Shown here piece after piece: positions 12,080 through 22,122 of a stretch of 64,000 nt of DNA. The notes beneath the pieces are model-generated. The model did not search any database. It worked only from the letters and a program-made list of their open reading frames with translations, and was not told the origin of the DNA. A program made the translations under genes and the position numbers. The stretch's first letter is position 1. Every line of letters starts with the position of its first letter. The stretch is from Oikopleura dioica (lineage: Eukaryota; Chordata; Appendicularia; Copelata; Oikopleuridae): the NCBI GenBank assembly GCA_907165135.1, contig OU015568.1, positions 7,262,501 to 7,326,500 of the forward strand, given 5' to 3'.

Positions 12080-15000
12080 ATGAAAGAGATATTTGAATAT
12101 AATGCCACAGAAGATGGATCCCTGACCTGCTTTTATCCGGACGATCCTTATCAGGAAATGATTTTTGAATATTTTCTTATTAAAGTTAAAATTTTTAACT
12201 TAAAAAGCTTCTTTCTTTTAAAAATCATTCGACAGGGATCACCGTCTCTGACCAGGGTCTCGAAAAATTGGATGCGCGGCGGTTGTTTTGGCGCCCCCTC
12301 TCGCTTTCAACCCCCGCGCCCTAGATGTTTGCGCGAGAAAACAACGGTGGGCTGGATGTTGCGCCACCCTCCGCGGACAGTTGTGCGCAACGGGAGCCGA
12401 TTGTTAACAACGGGCGCTCGGTTGTCACCAACAAGTACGCGGTCCTCGCGTCATAGAAATAAACAAATTAGTACCCTACGTCGCCATTCCAAGTAAATGA
12501 TTAAATTAATCAAATTTATTTTAAAAAAATCATATGTGATTTATCAAAATAGATGTTTTTATCCAAATAATTTTGAGATATCTTTATAATCTTAGTTTTT
12601 AATCGGTATTTTCATGAAAAATCCAAGAAACACTCAGAAGAAAATATTTCAGATTGCCCCAGCTGCCTAGTTAGGGATTTTATCAGGTGTTTAGATGACT
12701 GAGTGTAAGTGGCAGTGCGCTAGTGCTTTGCGCGCTCCCCGGGGCACCCAAAAGGCCCATAATCTCAGTGGGTGCACACTCTGACCTACTGAAACAAAAA
12801 TCACCGGGTGATCTATACAAAACAGTTCTCGGAAGTGGTAAGCTACCTGTTTGCGAAAAAATCGAATTCATAGGCAAGTATTACGTCCAAAATGTGCTAG
12901 TTACTTGAAAGTGTATTTGGTGATCTGTCAATCTTAAATAGCTAAATGCCCCGAATCTCAAATTAATTTTTACATATTCGGAAATTCCGAATCGGAATCA
13001 GCGGAAAAAGTTGTATCAGGAGTCTAAGTTTCACTGAATTTGAACATTTTTGCATATTTTTACAGCGTAACTTTCCCTTTGGCGCGAGCCTATATTTCAA
13101 ACATCCAGCCCAAATTGTTTTTGAAAGTGAACAACGAGCGCGCCGATGTTGAGAGCGAGAGGGGGCGCCCTAACAACCGCCCCACATCCAATTTTTCGAG
13201 ACCCTGTCTCTGACAATATGTGGTCTGTCTCCGTTCTGCAAGTCGGAGAACGACTGCAGCCAACTGCAGCTCATCATCTCGCTGGTAATTTTCGCCGCCT
13301 TTATGATCCTTCAAATAGCAGGAAATCTCATTTATCTGATAACTTATTTGAAACACAAAAAGCTTCGCAAAAAACGACACTACCTCATTAGGTAAAACCT
13401 CACCTTCTAGCTCGTTTTAATCCGCTTCAAGAACTTCTTATTCTTTCATCGACCTAACATCAGCTCTTGTTGAGCTTCCAATGGCAGTTATTTATCTCCT
13501 AAAAGAACTGGATTACGAAAATTACAATTATTACGCGGACGTTTGCTCAATGTCCGACAGCTGGGTGGCGGTTGTATGTGGAACAGTCACTCTCACGCTT
13601 ATTATTTGCTCAGTATGGCGAAGGGTCGAAATTTTGCATTGAATGCATGTCTGTTTGACGCTGAATCATATGATGCTACTACTACCGTTTCATTTTTGAC
13701 CCTTTTCGAAGCACATCCTTTGGATGCAAGTTGACCGATACATCGCCATTTGTCACCCTTTTATCTATTCACAAAAGAGCATGTACTCCTCTCGGCATAT
13801 TATTTACTGTCTGGTCATAACTTGGTTGGTCTCTGGCGTGTTATCAGTGATACCAGGCGCGAGCTCATAAATTTACGCCCCAAGGTACTCGACTGACAAC
13901 TACTGCGCGCGATAACGACTCGTCGCAGTTACTGTTTACTTCCGTTTACAGAGATATGAGCTCGTTTTACAGTCATGTCGAATTCAGTGCACTTCGTGCT
14001 TTCTCCAACACTTCTTGTGTATATTGCCTATCCAGATGAAGCCGTCAGAGAGGTTCGGACTTGGAAGAAAATGACTGTTCATGGAACCGTTTTTGTCCTC
14101 CCGTTTCTTCTTTCAGTCGCGTTTGCTGGTGCCTAAAGAATCTTTTTTTTTTGCGAAATAAACGAAATATTTAGTTCGAACTGGAAAAGAAGTTCTGAAG
14201 ATTCTCAACAGCGCTAATGGCCCGATGATCTTTGACTTTATGAAAGATAAGGTCAAGAAAGAGAACTCTGACGCAACTGCTGTTTTCAAGATGACTCTAC
14301 TCTGGAATTTCTGCTACTCCATTTGCATCATCCCTTTCATTACAGTAACGGTTCTTATGTACGAGGTCGAGGTTAATTCAATATTTTCGAAAAGGTCACA
14401 TCTGCTTGATAGCGTGATACAACTCATCCGGTCTCGTCGCAAAAAGAAATTTTATGTTCCGTAAAAGCATTTTTATTGTAAAAATTTCGTCAGAATTGCG
14501 ACTCCGCGGCTGTCCGAATGGACGGTCATGATATTTTTCTTCTTATTATGCTAGAATCTAGCAGCTAGATCAAAGTAATCTTGAATTCTGAATTGTATTG
14601 CTGAATTGAAATTGCATGCTGAAATCTGGTTAGTCCTCCTTGATTTCTGCACAATTCTGATTCCTCGTAAAATACCCCCTATTGATTTAATCTAACTCGT
14701 TTCGACAGAGCGCGTTAGGATAAAATAAATTCTCGTTTTATAACCTCGTTGAAGGGCATCCTCAACTGCTCATCGCTACCGCTGCCGTTTTTCCTCTCCT
14801 TCTATCTCACCCACTTGAACGGCATGATCAACCTCTTCATGCACTTTTATCAAGATGAAGTCTTCATCTCTATATTTCGAGAGTCGCTTCCCAGAATGTG
14901 TCGTCCAGTTCAAGGCTCGTTTTTACCAAAACATTATCTTTTTAACACAATTTTAATATGAAATATAATTTAAAAAGCGTCCAAAAGTCAACTCAAGCCA

Positions 15001-15528
15001 TGGTTCTCGCCGCGAGAGCAAAGTTCACTGGCAGTTGGACGACTGCTTGGTCGAGTACTACAAAGCCGATAAGACGGGCAAGAGACCATTCCGCGTTATT
15101 AGTAAGATATGCGAGCGGAATCTCACAGGTTAACTGTTGGTATTTTTAGAGCCCGTGGATGAAAATGGGAGAAAGCTTTCTTTGGCGACGATTGGTAGCT
15201 CCAGACAAGGGTCTATCTCGCACGGGTAAGGATTTCCCCTTTTCGTGATAAAGAATGACTTAGATTTCATATTCCTCGCGTTCCATCCGGTTCCTGTGTC
15301 ACTCAAGTGACCGAAATTCCCGGATCGATCAACATTGGTTCCACTCGTCGAGGTTCTTTTTTGACAATCGGTTCAATCACCCGTCAGAGTTTCTCCGCCG
15401 AATGCGCCGTTCCTAATCTCCAAACCATCGTTCAAGAAGAAGAAGACGCTCTCCTGGAAGTTCGACCATCTTCGAATGACCCACTGAACTCTGAACCCGA
15501 AGAAAATGAAAGTGATTCCGAAAACTGA
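12080..15528 (+). pseudogene. Rhodopsin-type GPCR gene, interrupted by a transposon and in-frame stops
   Basis: Class A seven-helix receptor; the ligand is unknown. Exon 1 (12080-12184) encodes an extracellular N-terminus with an NAT glycosylation site. Exon 2 starts at 12236 and is split by the hAT-like element 12253-13206; after it TM1 (LQIAGNLIYLITYLKHKK) resumes and runs to 13391. Later exons give TM2 (FIDLTSALVELPMAVIYLL), a TM3 cysteine, the VDRYIAICHPF motif, TM4 with LVITWLVSG, TM6 (FCYSICIIPFITVTVLMY), TM7 with LNGMINLFMHFYQDEVF in place of NPxxY, and a long Ser-rich tail ending NESDSEN. Two TAA codons fall in frame after TM4 (13867 and 13912 area), and TM5 continues in another frame. 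Splice sites elsewhere keep phase. Damage in two places suggests a decayed or null allele, though I cannot exclude unusual splicing. Confidence 0.7.
12253..13206. mobile_element. Non-autonomous hAT-like element inserted in the GPCR gene
   Basis: The element is 954 bp and flanked by the 8-bp direct repeat TCTCTGAC (12245-12252 and 13207-13214). Ends are inverted repeats of about 55 bp beginning CAGGGTCTCGAAAAATTGGA and continuing through a GCGGTTGTT-GGCGCCCCCTCTCGCT block. CAGGG-type ends with 8-bp duplications are the hAT hallmark. No transposase ORF is present inside. It lies within coding sequence ahead of TM1, and removing it with one repeat copy restores the reading frame from the N-terminal exon into TM1. 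Confidence 0.85.
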
Positions 15529-15638
15529 TTATTTATTCTAAATTATTCTTCAAATGACCTCACTGTGATGTAATTTTTTGTACAAAAGTAAAAGCAAACG
15601 TTCCACTGACCACAGCACTGCCAGAGTATTAAATTTCC

Positions 15639-15644
15639 AATAAA
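15639..15644 (+). terminator. Poly(A) signal between the GPCR gene and the next gene
   Basis: AATAAA 111 nt after the GPCR stop and 58 nt before the next ATG. A pyrimidine-rich TCTTTTTAG acceptor lies between the signal and that ATG, the usual arrangement at an operon junction. Confidence 0.5.
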
Positions 15645-15701
15645 AAATTGTCCGAAGTTCAACTCGTTTCTCATCGTTCGTCTTTTTAGTTTTTCGAGGA
15701 A

Positions 15702-15902
15702 ATGATCGGTCGTCAGCTTTCCAAGGGGATTCTTGCCAAATCCGCCACGATCACGGCTACGCCCATGCGCTCGCTCACCCCAGGACAGTGGTCCAATATC
15801 TGGCTTGCCAGTAAGGTCAAGTGCATCTTGCTCGGCGGTTATGTTCTACATCTTCTGAACGAGCAAACCTCCAACCAGTTTCCGGAATATATGCGAGCCT
15901 GA
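15702..15902 (+). CDS. Small protein with mitochondrial-targeting-like N-terminus and one hydrophobic segment
   Basis: A 66-residue single-exon protein. The N-terminus (MIGRQLSKGILAKSATITAT) is basic, hydroxylated and free of acidic residues, like a matrix-targeting sequence. A hydrophobic stretch (KCILLGGYVLHLL) and a short polar end NQFPEYMRA follow. The layout is that of small inner-membrane subunits of respiratory complexes (for example COX7/COX8 types), but I cannot assign one. A TCTTTTTAG acceptor-like motif lies 13 nt before the ATG, and the next gene starts 128 nt after its stop. It is probably the first or an internal cistron of an operon ending with PPP6C. Confidence 0.6.
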   Translation: MIGRQLSKGILAKSATITATPMRSLTPGQWSNIWLASKVKCILLGGYVLHLLNEQTSNQFPEYMRA

Positions 15903-16030
15903 AATCTGATATTTCATCTTGTTCCTCTTAACTTATTCACTGATAATTTCATTTTACCCACTGATTTACTCCCTCTTTTAATAAATTGAAATCGTAACCC
16001 GCAGATCGCTAATTGCATTTGATCCTAGAC

Positions 16031-16384
16031 ATGCAGTTAAGTCGGTTACCGATCCGTCGACTGTCAGTCACCATTTTACGTGGAGCTGCAGGTGTCTCCA
16101 GTAATCCCGCGCGGCCAATGAAATCTATCAAATGGTCGAAAGTCGACCCAAAAGTTAATCTCGGCGGAACGTACTACGAACTTTTCGATCTGGACCTGAG
16201 TAATGTTTCCCCTAAATCAACTTCAGGCGAGTAACAAGCGTTCTTAGATTTCACTCCAAAGGAGTTATCGGCTGCGCGACTACGCTTGTTGAAAGAGTAC
16301 CACCCCGATAAAGGAGGCTCAAAAGATCACTACGCCACGATCGAAAAGGCGCACAAGATCTTTTCTAGGAACGGCGCTCCTTGA
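16031..16384 (+). CDS. J-domain (DnaJ-like) protein, probably mitochondrial
   Basis: Hsp70 co-chaperone. Two exons (16031-16199, 16248-16384) join in phase 1 to about 101 residues. The J domain starts at YYELFDLDL, crosses the intron into FTPKELSAARLRLLKEY, and has the essential HPD tripeptide in HPDKGGSK, then a helix with EKAHKIFS. The protein ends only a few residues after the J domain. The N-terminus (QLSRLPIRRLSVTIL) is basic and amphipathic, consistent with a mitochondrial presequence. It could be related to the small DNAJC4/DNAJC15/19-type proteins, but no glycine-rich or membrane segment decides this. It sits between two other short genes in the presumed operon. Confidence 0.8.
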
Positions 16385-16516
16385 AAAGTTCACTTACACT
16401 TTAGTTGAAAAATAATGACTTTTTGAAATGATACATAAAACGTAAACATATCTATTCGAATAATTCTCGTAACAATTTTATTGAGAAACTTTGAGTAGCA
16501 CCGAAAAAGTCAGAAA

Positions 16517-16753
16517 ATGCTGTCCGAATACCAACAAAGGTGTGGAATGTTCCAAGGGACGGAGCTCGGGGAAACAAATGATTCTCCACGAAACAGAAGA
16601 ATCGTAATCTTCTTATTGTTCTTGGCCGTCGTTGTGGCCGGCTGCGCGCAGCAGTTTCTCTACACTCACATGACACAGCCAGCAGATACGAGATTTCCTG
16701 ATAGACATTCTACTCCTCTTTCTGCTCTTCAAAGTTCTGTACCCAAAAACTAA
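16517..16753 (+). CDS. Small single-pass membrane protein of unknown function
   Basis: A 78-residue single-exon protein. The N-terminal ~37 residues are polar, followed by a membrane segment (IVIFLLFLAVVVAGCAQQF) after positive residues NRR, then a short polar tail. This fits a single-pass protein; orientation is not certain. The stop codon is directly followed by AATAAA (TAAATAAATG), and the PPP6C start is only 57 nt further on, with a TTGTTAAG acceptor-like motif between. That is strong support for cotranscription with PPP6C. No family recognised. Confidence 0.6.
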   Translation: MLSEYQQRCGMFQGTELGETNDSPRNRRIVIFLLFLAVVVAGCAQQFLYTHMTQPADTRFPDRHSTPLSALQSSVPKN

Positions 16754-16810
16754 ATAAATGCATTTCTATTTCCTTTCTTTGAGCTTTATTTTGTTAAGAA
16801 ATCGGCGAAA

Positions 16811-17994
16811 ATGAATCTCGATAAAATGCTCGCTTGGATCAAAAAGTGCAAATACTTGCCAGAAAACGATCTAAAGCAGTTGTGCGACTACGTGTGTGAT
16901 ATTCTAGTGTGCGAGCCAAATGTTATTCCAGTACCTTCTCCAGTGTCGATTTGTGGCGATATTCATGGTCAATTTTATGATCTTTTGGAGCTCTTCAACG
17001 TTGGCGGGGAGCTGCCAGAGACCTCTTATGTTTTTCTTGGCGATTTTGGTTAGTTCTTACCAACCGCACTAACTAATATATTATTTCACAGTCGATAGAG
17101 GATACTACTCGCTAGAAACGTTCACTTTTCTCCTTGTCTTGAAAGCTCGATATCCAGATAGAATTGTTCTGCTGCGTGGAAACCACGAGTCCCGTCAAAT
17201 CACTCAGGTAGATTCCTACCAGCTATCTTGCTAGTCGTAGCTAGTCCAGCTTCAAATTTGATCGATCACCCAATTCGAAATTTTTTCGTGGATCAGATCT
17301 AGATCGACTCGTTTTTTCTCAGTAGCTAGATCTGAGAAATTCTTACATAATTCTAGGTTTACGGCTTTTACGACGAATGCATGACAAAATACGGCTCGAA
17401 CAACGCCTGGAAATATTGCACCAGAGTGTTTGATTTACTAACAGTGGCCGCTCTAATCGACAATAAAGTGTTGTGCGTTCATGGAGGATTGAGTCCAGAC
17501 ATAAATTCCATCGGTAACAAATGATCAAAACAATTCCACGAGTAAATTAATCATTAATAACAGATCAAATCCGCGCGTTGAAGAGAGACCAAGAAATTCC
17601 CCACAAAGGTGCTCTTTGCGATATTGTTTGGTCAGATCCAGAGGAAGTCGGTTAGTACGGACGATTAGGAACAGTCTGCTTATTTTGCATTCTAGCTACT
17701 TGGGAGATATCTCCGCGAGGAGCCGGATATCTTTTCGGAAAGAGCGTCACCGAAGAATTTATGGAAATCAACAATTTGGATTTGATTTGCCGCGCCCATC
17801 AGGTACAAAAACGAACCGTGAAGCTGCTAATTAGTTACGTTAACCCTGTTCCTTAGGTCGTGCAAGAGGGCCACAAGTACATGTTTAACGAGAAACTTGT
17901 TACGGTCTGGTCGGCGCCAAATTACTGCTACAGATGCGGTAATATCGCCTCGATATTGAAAATCGACGGATCAAAGGAACGGTTAATATTTTGA
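16811..17994 (+). CDS. ppp6c: Serine/threonine protein phosphatase 6 catalytic subunit, short C-terminus
   Basis: Catalytic subunit of PP6, a PPP-family metallophosphatase acting in cell cycle and NF-kB pathways with SAPS-domain partners. Six exons (16811-17048, 17092-17207, 17357-17513, 17564-17650, 17696-17802, 17857-17994) give 280 residues. All metal and phosphate motifs are present: [28 protein letters not shown], the LCVHGGLSP histidine, CRAHQ and [12 protein letters not shown]. The KYLPENDLK start and the VYGFYDEC segment match PP6 over PP4 or PP2A. The protein stops at GSKERLIF, about 25 residues short of vertebrate PP6, so the last strand and the methylated PYFL-type tail are missing. 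A sequence able to encode TLFFQ lies just downstream in another frame, but the intron needed would be only 19 nt. Confidence 0.93.
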
Positions 17995-18004
17995 TTATAG
18001 AACT

Positions 18005-18250
18005 TTATTTTTTCAAGAGAGTGGTGAAAAAGGCAGAAAGTGAATCAAAGTCGTTGGTTTCAATTTTCTCCTCTAAGACTCGCTTTTTCACTTTCACTTG
18101 AACAGGCGTGATTTGCACATTCTTCCTTGAGCGAGAGGCTTTTAGGACGCTTTTCAAAATGTTTTCGAATTCTTTTCCGTCGCTCATTTTTTTCGATTTT
18201 TTCTTGGCTTTCTGAATTCCCCTTTTCTTTTTATTGGCTCCGATGCTCAT
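18005..18250 (-). CDS. Small lysine-rich protein, convergent with PPP6C
   Basis: An 81-residue single-exon protein, strongly basic in the first third (KKKRGIQKAKKKSKK), then a mixed helix-forming part (EFENILKSVLKASRSRKN) and an end with FDSLSAFFTTLLKK. I do not recognise the family; the composition suits a nucleolar or ribosome-associated factor, which is only a guess. Its stop codon is part of an AATAAA signal (AAAAAATAAAG), and it ends 10 nt from the PPP6C stop on the opposite strand, so the two 3' untranslated regions must overlap. Confidence 0.5.
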   Translation of the reverse strand: MSIGANKKKRGIQKAKKKSKKMSDGKEFENILKSVLKASRSRKNVQITPVQVKVKKRVLEEKIETNDFDSLSAFFTTLLKK

Positions 18251-20585
18251 AGCGCCATCAGCTGGATGCGATAGCTACCCACAGATGGTCCAGAAGGAGA
18301 ATCGGAAGGAGGCCGATTCTAATCAGGGTGATCGTTCTAATTTGATTTCCAAGAAGTTCCAATTTGCCCTGATCTGATAAGAAATTTTCACTTTCCCGTA
18401 CAAAATGCTTTTTGGAGAGATTTCTCAGTGCTGAGGACGAACTGACCAGGATTAAAAAAATTAACTATTATTTTTATATTTTCGCCACTAATATAGCCTT
18501 CATCGGCCGCTTCTTAACGTTAAAATGCTGAGAAAAAAATTATAATCATCGCGAAAAAGGAAGAAATATTGGTCAGAAAAATGCCAACCAAGATTTAGAT
18601 AAGAATTTATTTTAAAATCTTGAATCTGACACTATTATCGCGTTAATTAACGGTTAATCAACGTTATATTATCGATGAAAAAAAAAAGATTTTTTTTTTT
18701 GGGAATAAATACCGATACGTTCGGTATTACCGCATTTATCAGTAACCCCGTGGCTCAAACGTCGACACCGTAATTCGCTTGTCTGCTTTATCTTTACGCC
18801 CTATCCTTGTAATGTCGCTAAACCCCCCGGTACGTGTTATGTCGAGTCAAAAACTTCTCGGAAGACAAATCGCCAGATAAAACAACCATGCAGCATTATT
18901 TCAAAATTAACCGCGAAAAAGAAATCTGCAATCAACTTCGAAGCCGTGAGCGACTCAAACCGGGTGCATCCGAATACCGTCACAACTCCTTACTTTTTAT
19001 AGCGCCTTCGCAGTGAGGTAACTGTCCCAGATACGTGTTTCTTTGAAGCTTATCCGTCTATTTTCAGCAAGAAATGATATAAATTTAACTTATTGCAAAA
19101 AAAACTACTCCGCTCGAGCTCGAGTTCCTCCTCCTCCTCTTCTGGCAGAAAACTTCAACGTTTCTGAAAAAATAAGTTCAACAAAAAAATCTTTAAAAAC
19201 CTTTTTGCTGCCTCACGATTCCATCCCTATGAACAAAAAGATGCATCCATTCAAAATAGAATATAAAACGTTACTGATCTTTCAATTAGACTCGGAGCTT
19301 TCAAATGGCTTTCTTTGGAAGCTTCGATCAAGGGATTTTTAGCAGGAAAACAGGCCTCTTTTGAGAAAAGCAAGAAAATTTTTCCTCAAAAAGTCGTCGT
19401 TTTTTAAGTTTATCTTTTTATGAAAAGTGATGTCTTGAAAATCCTCGGGCGGATATTCCAGTGATCTGATAATTTTTTTTTCGAAAGCGATCTTTTTCGC
19501 AGTAAATTGTTTGACAAAACTGTTATCAGTTGTTACAAGGCCCGTCCTTTATCCACGTCTTTACTAAAAACACTCGCAATATACAGTCTGGCAGTCCGAC
19601 ACGTTAGCTCATCCGAGAAGTTCCTCCTGGTCGCAGAACAGACCGGTAATTCGGCTACTTGGCAGCCATATCAACTTTTCGGCAGGTTCCGTTAACCGGG
19701 TGTTTTCTTGTCATTTTCCTTGAATGCACATTTGCTCCTGAAAATATACGATTCTTTGTTTTCCTGCTAAGAAAGACAAAATAAGAAAGAAATAAAGTTT
19801 TGGTGCATTTATTTAGAAGCAAAGCCAAAATATTGGGGCACGCCGAAATAAGGGTATCCCCTTTTGAAATTATTTTTCACAAAAAAAAGTTAAATGGCCA
19901 TTTTGGGCGACACATTTTGATAACGCGAAAAATTGTGTCCCCGAAATCGAAAAAGGTCTGGCCACTTGTTGTCGTTTTATCATTGGTTGAAGTTTCGTTG
20001 AAATTATTTAAAAGTTTATCAGTTTTCGAAAAGGCAAAATAAGGAAGTTGAGGTCGCGTGGCTGGGCCCGCTGTCGCAGTACTTGCCAGCACATTTATCA
20101 TCATTGTACACTATTATTGGAAAGAAATCCTTAGTGTAGATAGTTAGACTCTACTTGATTACGTTTTGTTGTGAAGGTCTACTCGACATTTAAGCGGGAA
20201 GCCGACCACGCGATTTCACGAGATCCGGTTCTATTTCTTAGGGCCGATTTGGGAAGGAAAAATTCATGTTGGAAAATTGAAAATCCGAGGGCTGACTATG
20301 GTTTAAATTAAATATACATTTCTATGTGAAAATTGGCACCAATTTAAGAAACATCGTTCATAAGGAGATGCGGCAGTTTTTGGGCACACGGGGGTGTACC
20401 CTTAAAGAATTTTTACAGCAGGTCTTTTCTGGAGAGAAAAAGATGATATTGACTTGCTAGAACGAGGATGACGAGTTGTTCATGATTTTTTTCAAGAAAA
20501 AAAAAACTCAAAAAGAATCAATTTTAACGCTAATAACTCGTCAACCTTTTCCTCAAATCGTCGAGCAAGTTCAATGATCAGCAAA
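18251..20585. other. Gene-poor intergenic stretch
   Basis: Both flanking genes are on the minus strand. I see no supported gene. Weak plus-strand ORFs (18834-19016, 19043-19342) have no recognisable domain. Around 19810-20050 a segment starting ATATTGGGGCAC resembles another near 27335, so an old dispersed repeat is likely. Confidence 0.35.
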
Positions 20586-22122
20586 TTATTGCTGAGCAGA
20601 TCGCTTCCATCGCTGGGCGCCACCGTGGAATCCTCGAGTTCCATCTGGTCCACTAAAATCACAAAAGTTAATTACTATTCGCGGTGATTTCGGAGTTGAA
20701 CCAAGGCTCTCGGATCACGGAGAGTTGTCGGTATCGGTAGTTGGTCTTCTCGTCGGTCGAGTCGGACTCGGATGTGGTGGTCAGCTGGACGGAGGAGTCG
20801 GTGACACTCTTGCCCCATGGTCGGGGGTCACAGTAGTCCTCGGAGGAAGTGACTGACTGGAGGTCATCAGTTCCGCGCTCCTGAATGTAAGTTTTAAAAC
20901 TCGAAGAAGAAAATACAACTTTACCTTTCGCTTGCTGAGTCGCTTGTTTCGTCCGCTCATGTCAAACTGGTTGCTGCTGCTGTTATCACTGGTAGCACCA
21001 GAGACATCAGCATCATCGCCCATGCTGGCAGAGTCGCATCCGGAATCGCCACCCTCGATCTTAGAAGCACCGGCGAGCTTGAGTAGCTCGGCTTCCTTCT
21101 CCTCTTCGGTTGGGACCTTGTAGAGGTTTCGTCGGAGTCGAGGACCGAGGAGAGCGGCGCGCATGCCATTCTCGTTCTGTCGAGCGTTCAGTTCTTTGAC
21201 GCATCGAGTGGCTTCTTCTTCTGTTTCGAATTCAACGACGGCGCAGAGGGACTGGCCCATGTCTGGAACTTGCGTGGCGTAGTTTCGGAGATCGCATGGG
21301 ACTGGCTTGCCTTCGAGAAGGACGCGGACGAGGGAGATGGCGCCGAATTCAGCGAACATGGCGGTGACAGCACCGACGGAACCAAGAGTCTTTGGCATCT
21401 TGATGCAAAGAACGTTTGTGATGGTTCGTGCCTTGAGGACGTACTCGGGGAGAGCGTCGATTCGTCGGACCTTGGTGTTCTCCTCGTTGAGCTGGAGCTT
21501 CTGGGATTTTTTCAAGCAGTGAGCGGTCACTCGCCAGTCCTTAGTGAGCTTTTTGACGTTCTTCAAAGCAGTAAGAAGCTTGATGGAGAGGAATCCCTCG
21601 CTCTTTTGGCAGATCTGTCGAAGGAGGTAGTGGTCCTTGGCCAAGTTCTCGTTGGAGAAGTAGAATTCGGCGGCTTCAATGATGGCTCGCTGGGTTTCGT
21701 GGTCTGGGAGGATCATTTGACCTTCATCAGGTCGGAGTTTTGGGGCCTTGGTGGTCTTCTTGGCGCTGGTTCGGCCGGAACCGACGGCCTTGTTCTTGTT
21801 TCCAAAGAGTTGCTGAGAGCGCTGGCCCCAGAGACCGAGAGCTTCTCGTCCAAGGTTCTGGTTTTGCATCGCCTGAGCCTTGGAGAGAAAAGTTAGGTTT
21901 TGAATATTCATTGTTGATTTTTACCTGAAGCTGTTGGTGAAGCGCCTGCTGTTGCTGGATCAACATGGCGACAGTAGATGGGTCCTGGAGCGCCTGGTAG
22001 AGGTTGATCTGGTTCTGGTAAAGCATAGCTGGGTTCAACATAGCAGGGTTCATCATCTGAGCCATGTCAGGAGAGTTCTTCTGGGACTGGAGGAGCTGCT
22101 GCATCATAGCAAGGTTGTTCAT
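20586..22122 (-). CDS. larp6: La-related protein 6
   Basis: RNA-binding protein of the LARP6 branch; in vertebrates it binds the 5' stem-loop of collagen mRNAs. Four exons (22122-21925, 21878-20925, 20880-20702, 20652-20586) join in frame to 465 residues. The first ~75 residues are Gln/Asn/Met-rich and disordered. The La motif begins at about residue 120, with AIIEAAEFYFSNENLAKDHY and FLSIKLLTALKNVKKLTKDW. The RRM (LCIKMPKTLG ... QSLCAVVEFETEEEATRCVK) follows, then an acidic Ser-rich linker. The C-terminus is the SUZ-C motif, GPDGTRGFH, which needs the last 67-nt exon to be spliced on; reading through instead would end the protein without it. The small introns are 44-49 nt. Confidence 0.93.

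Noticed and set aside
20653-20701. LARP6 ending by read-through of the last intron
   Set aside because: Reading through would stop after a few residues and lose the SUZ-C motif, whereas the GT-AG pair keeps phase and restores GPDGTRGFH.
21270-21896. 208-codon plus-strand ORF opposite LARP6
   Set aside because: Antisense shadow of the La motif/RRM exon; repeated Leu/Val/Glu composition, no domain.
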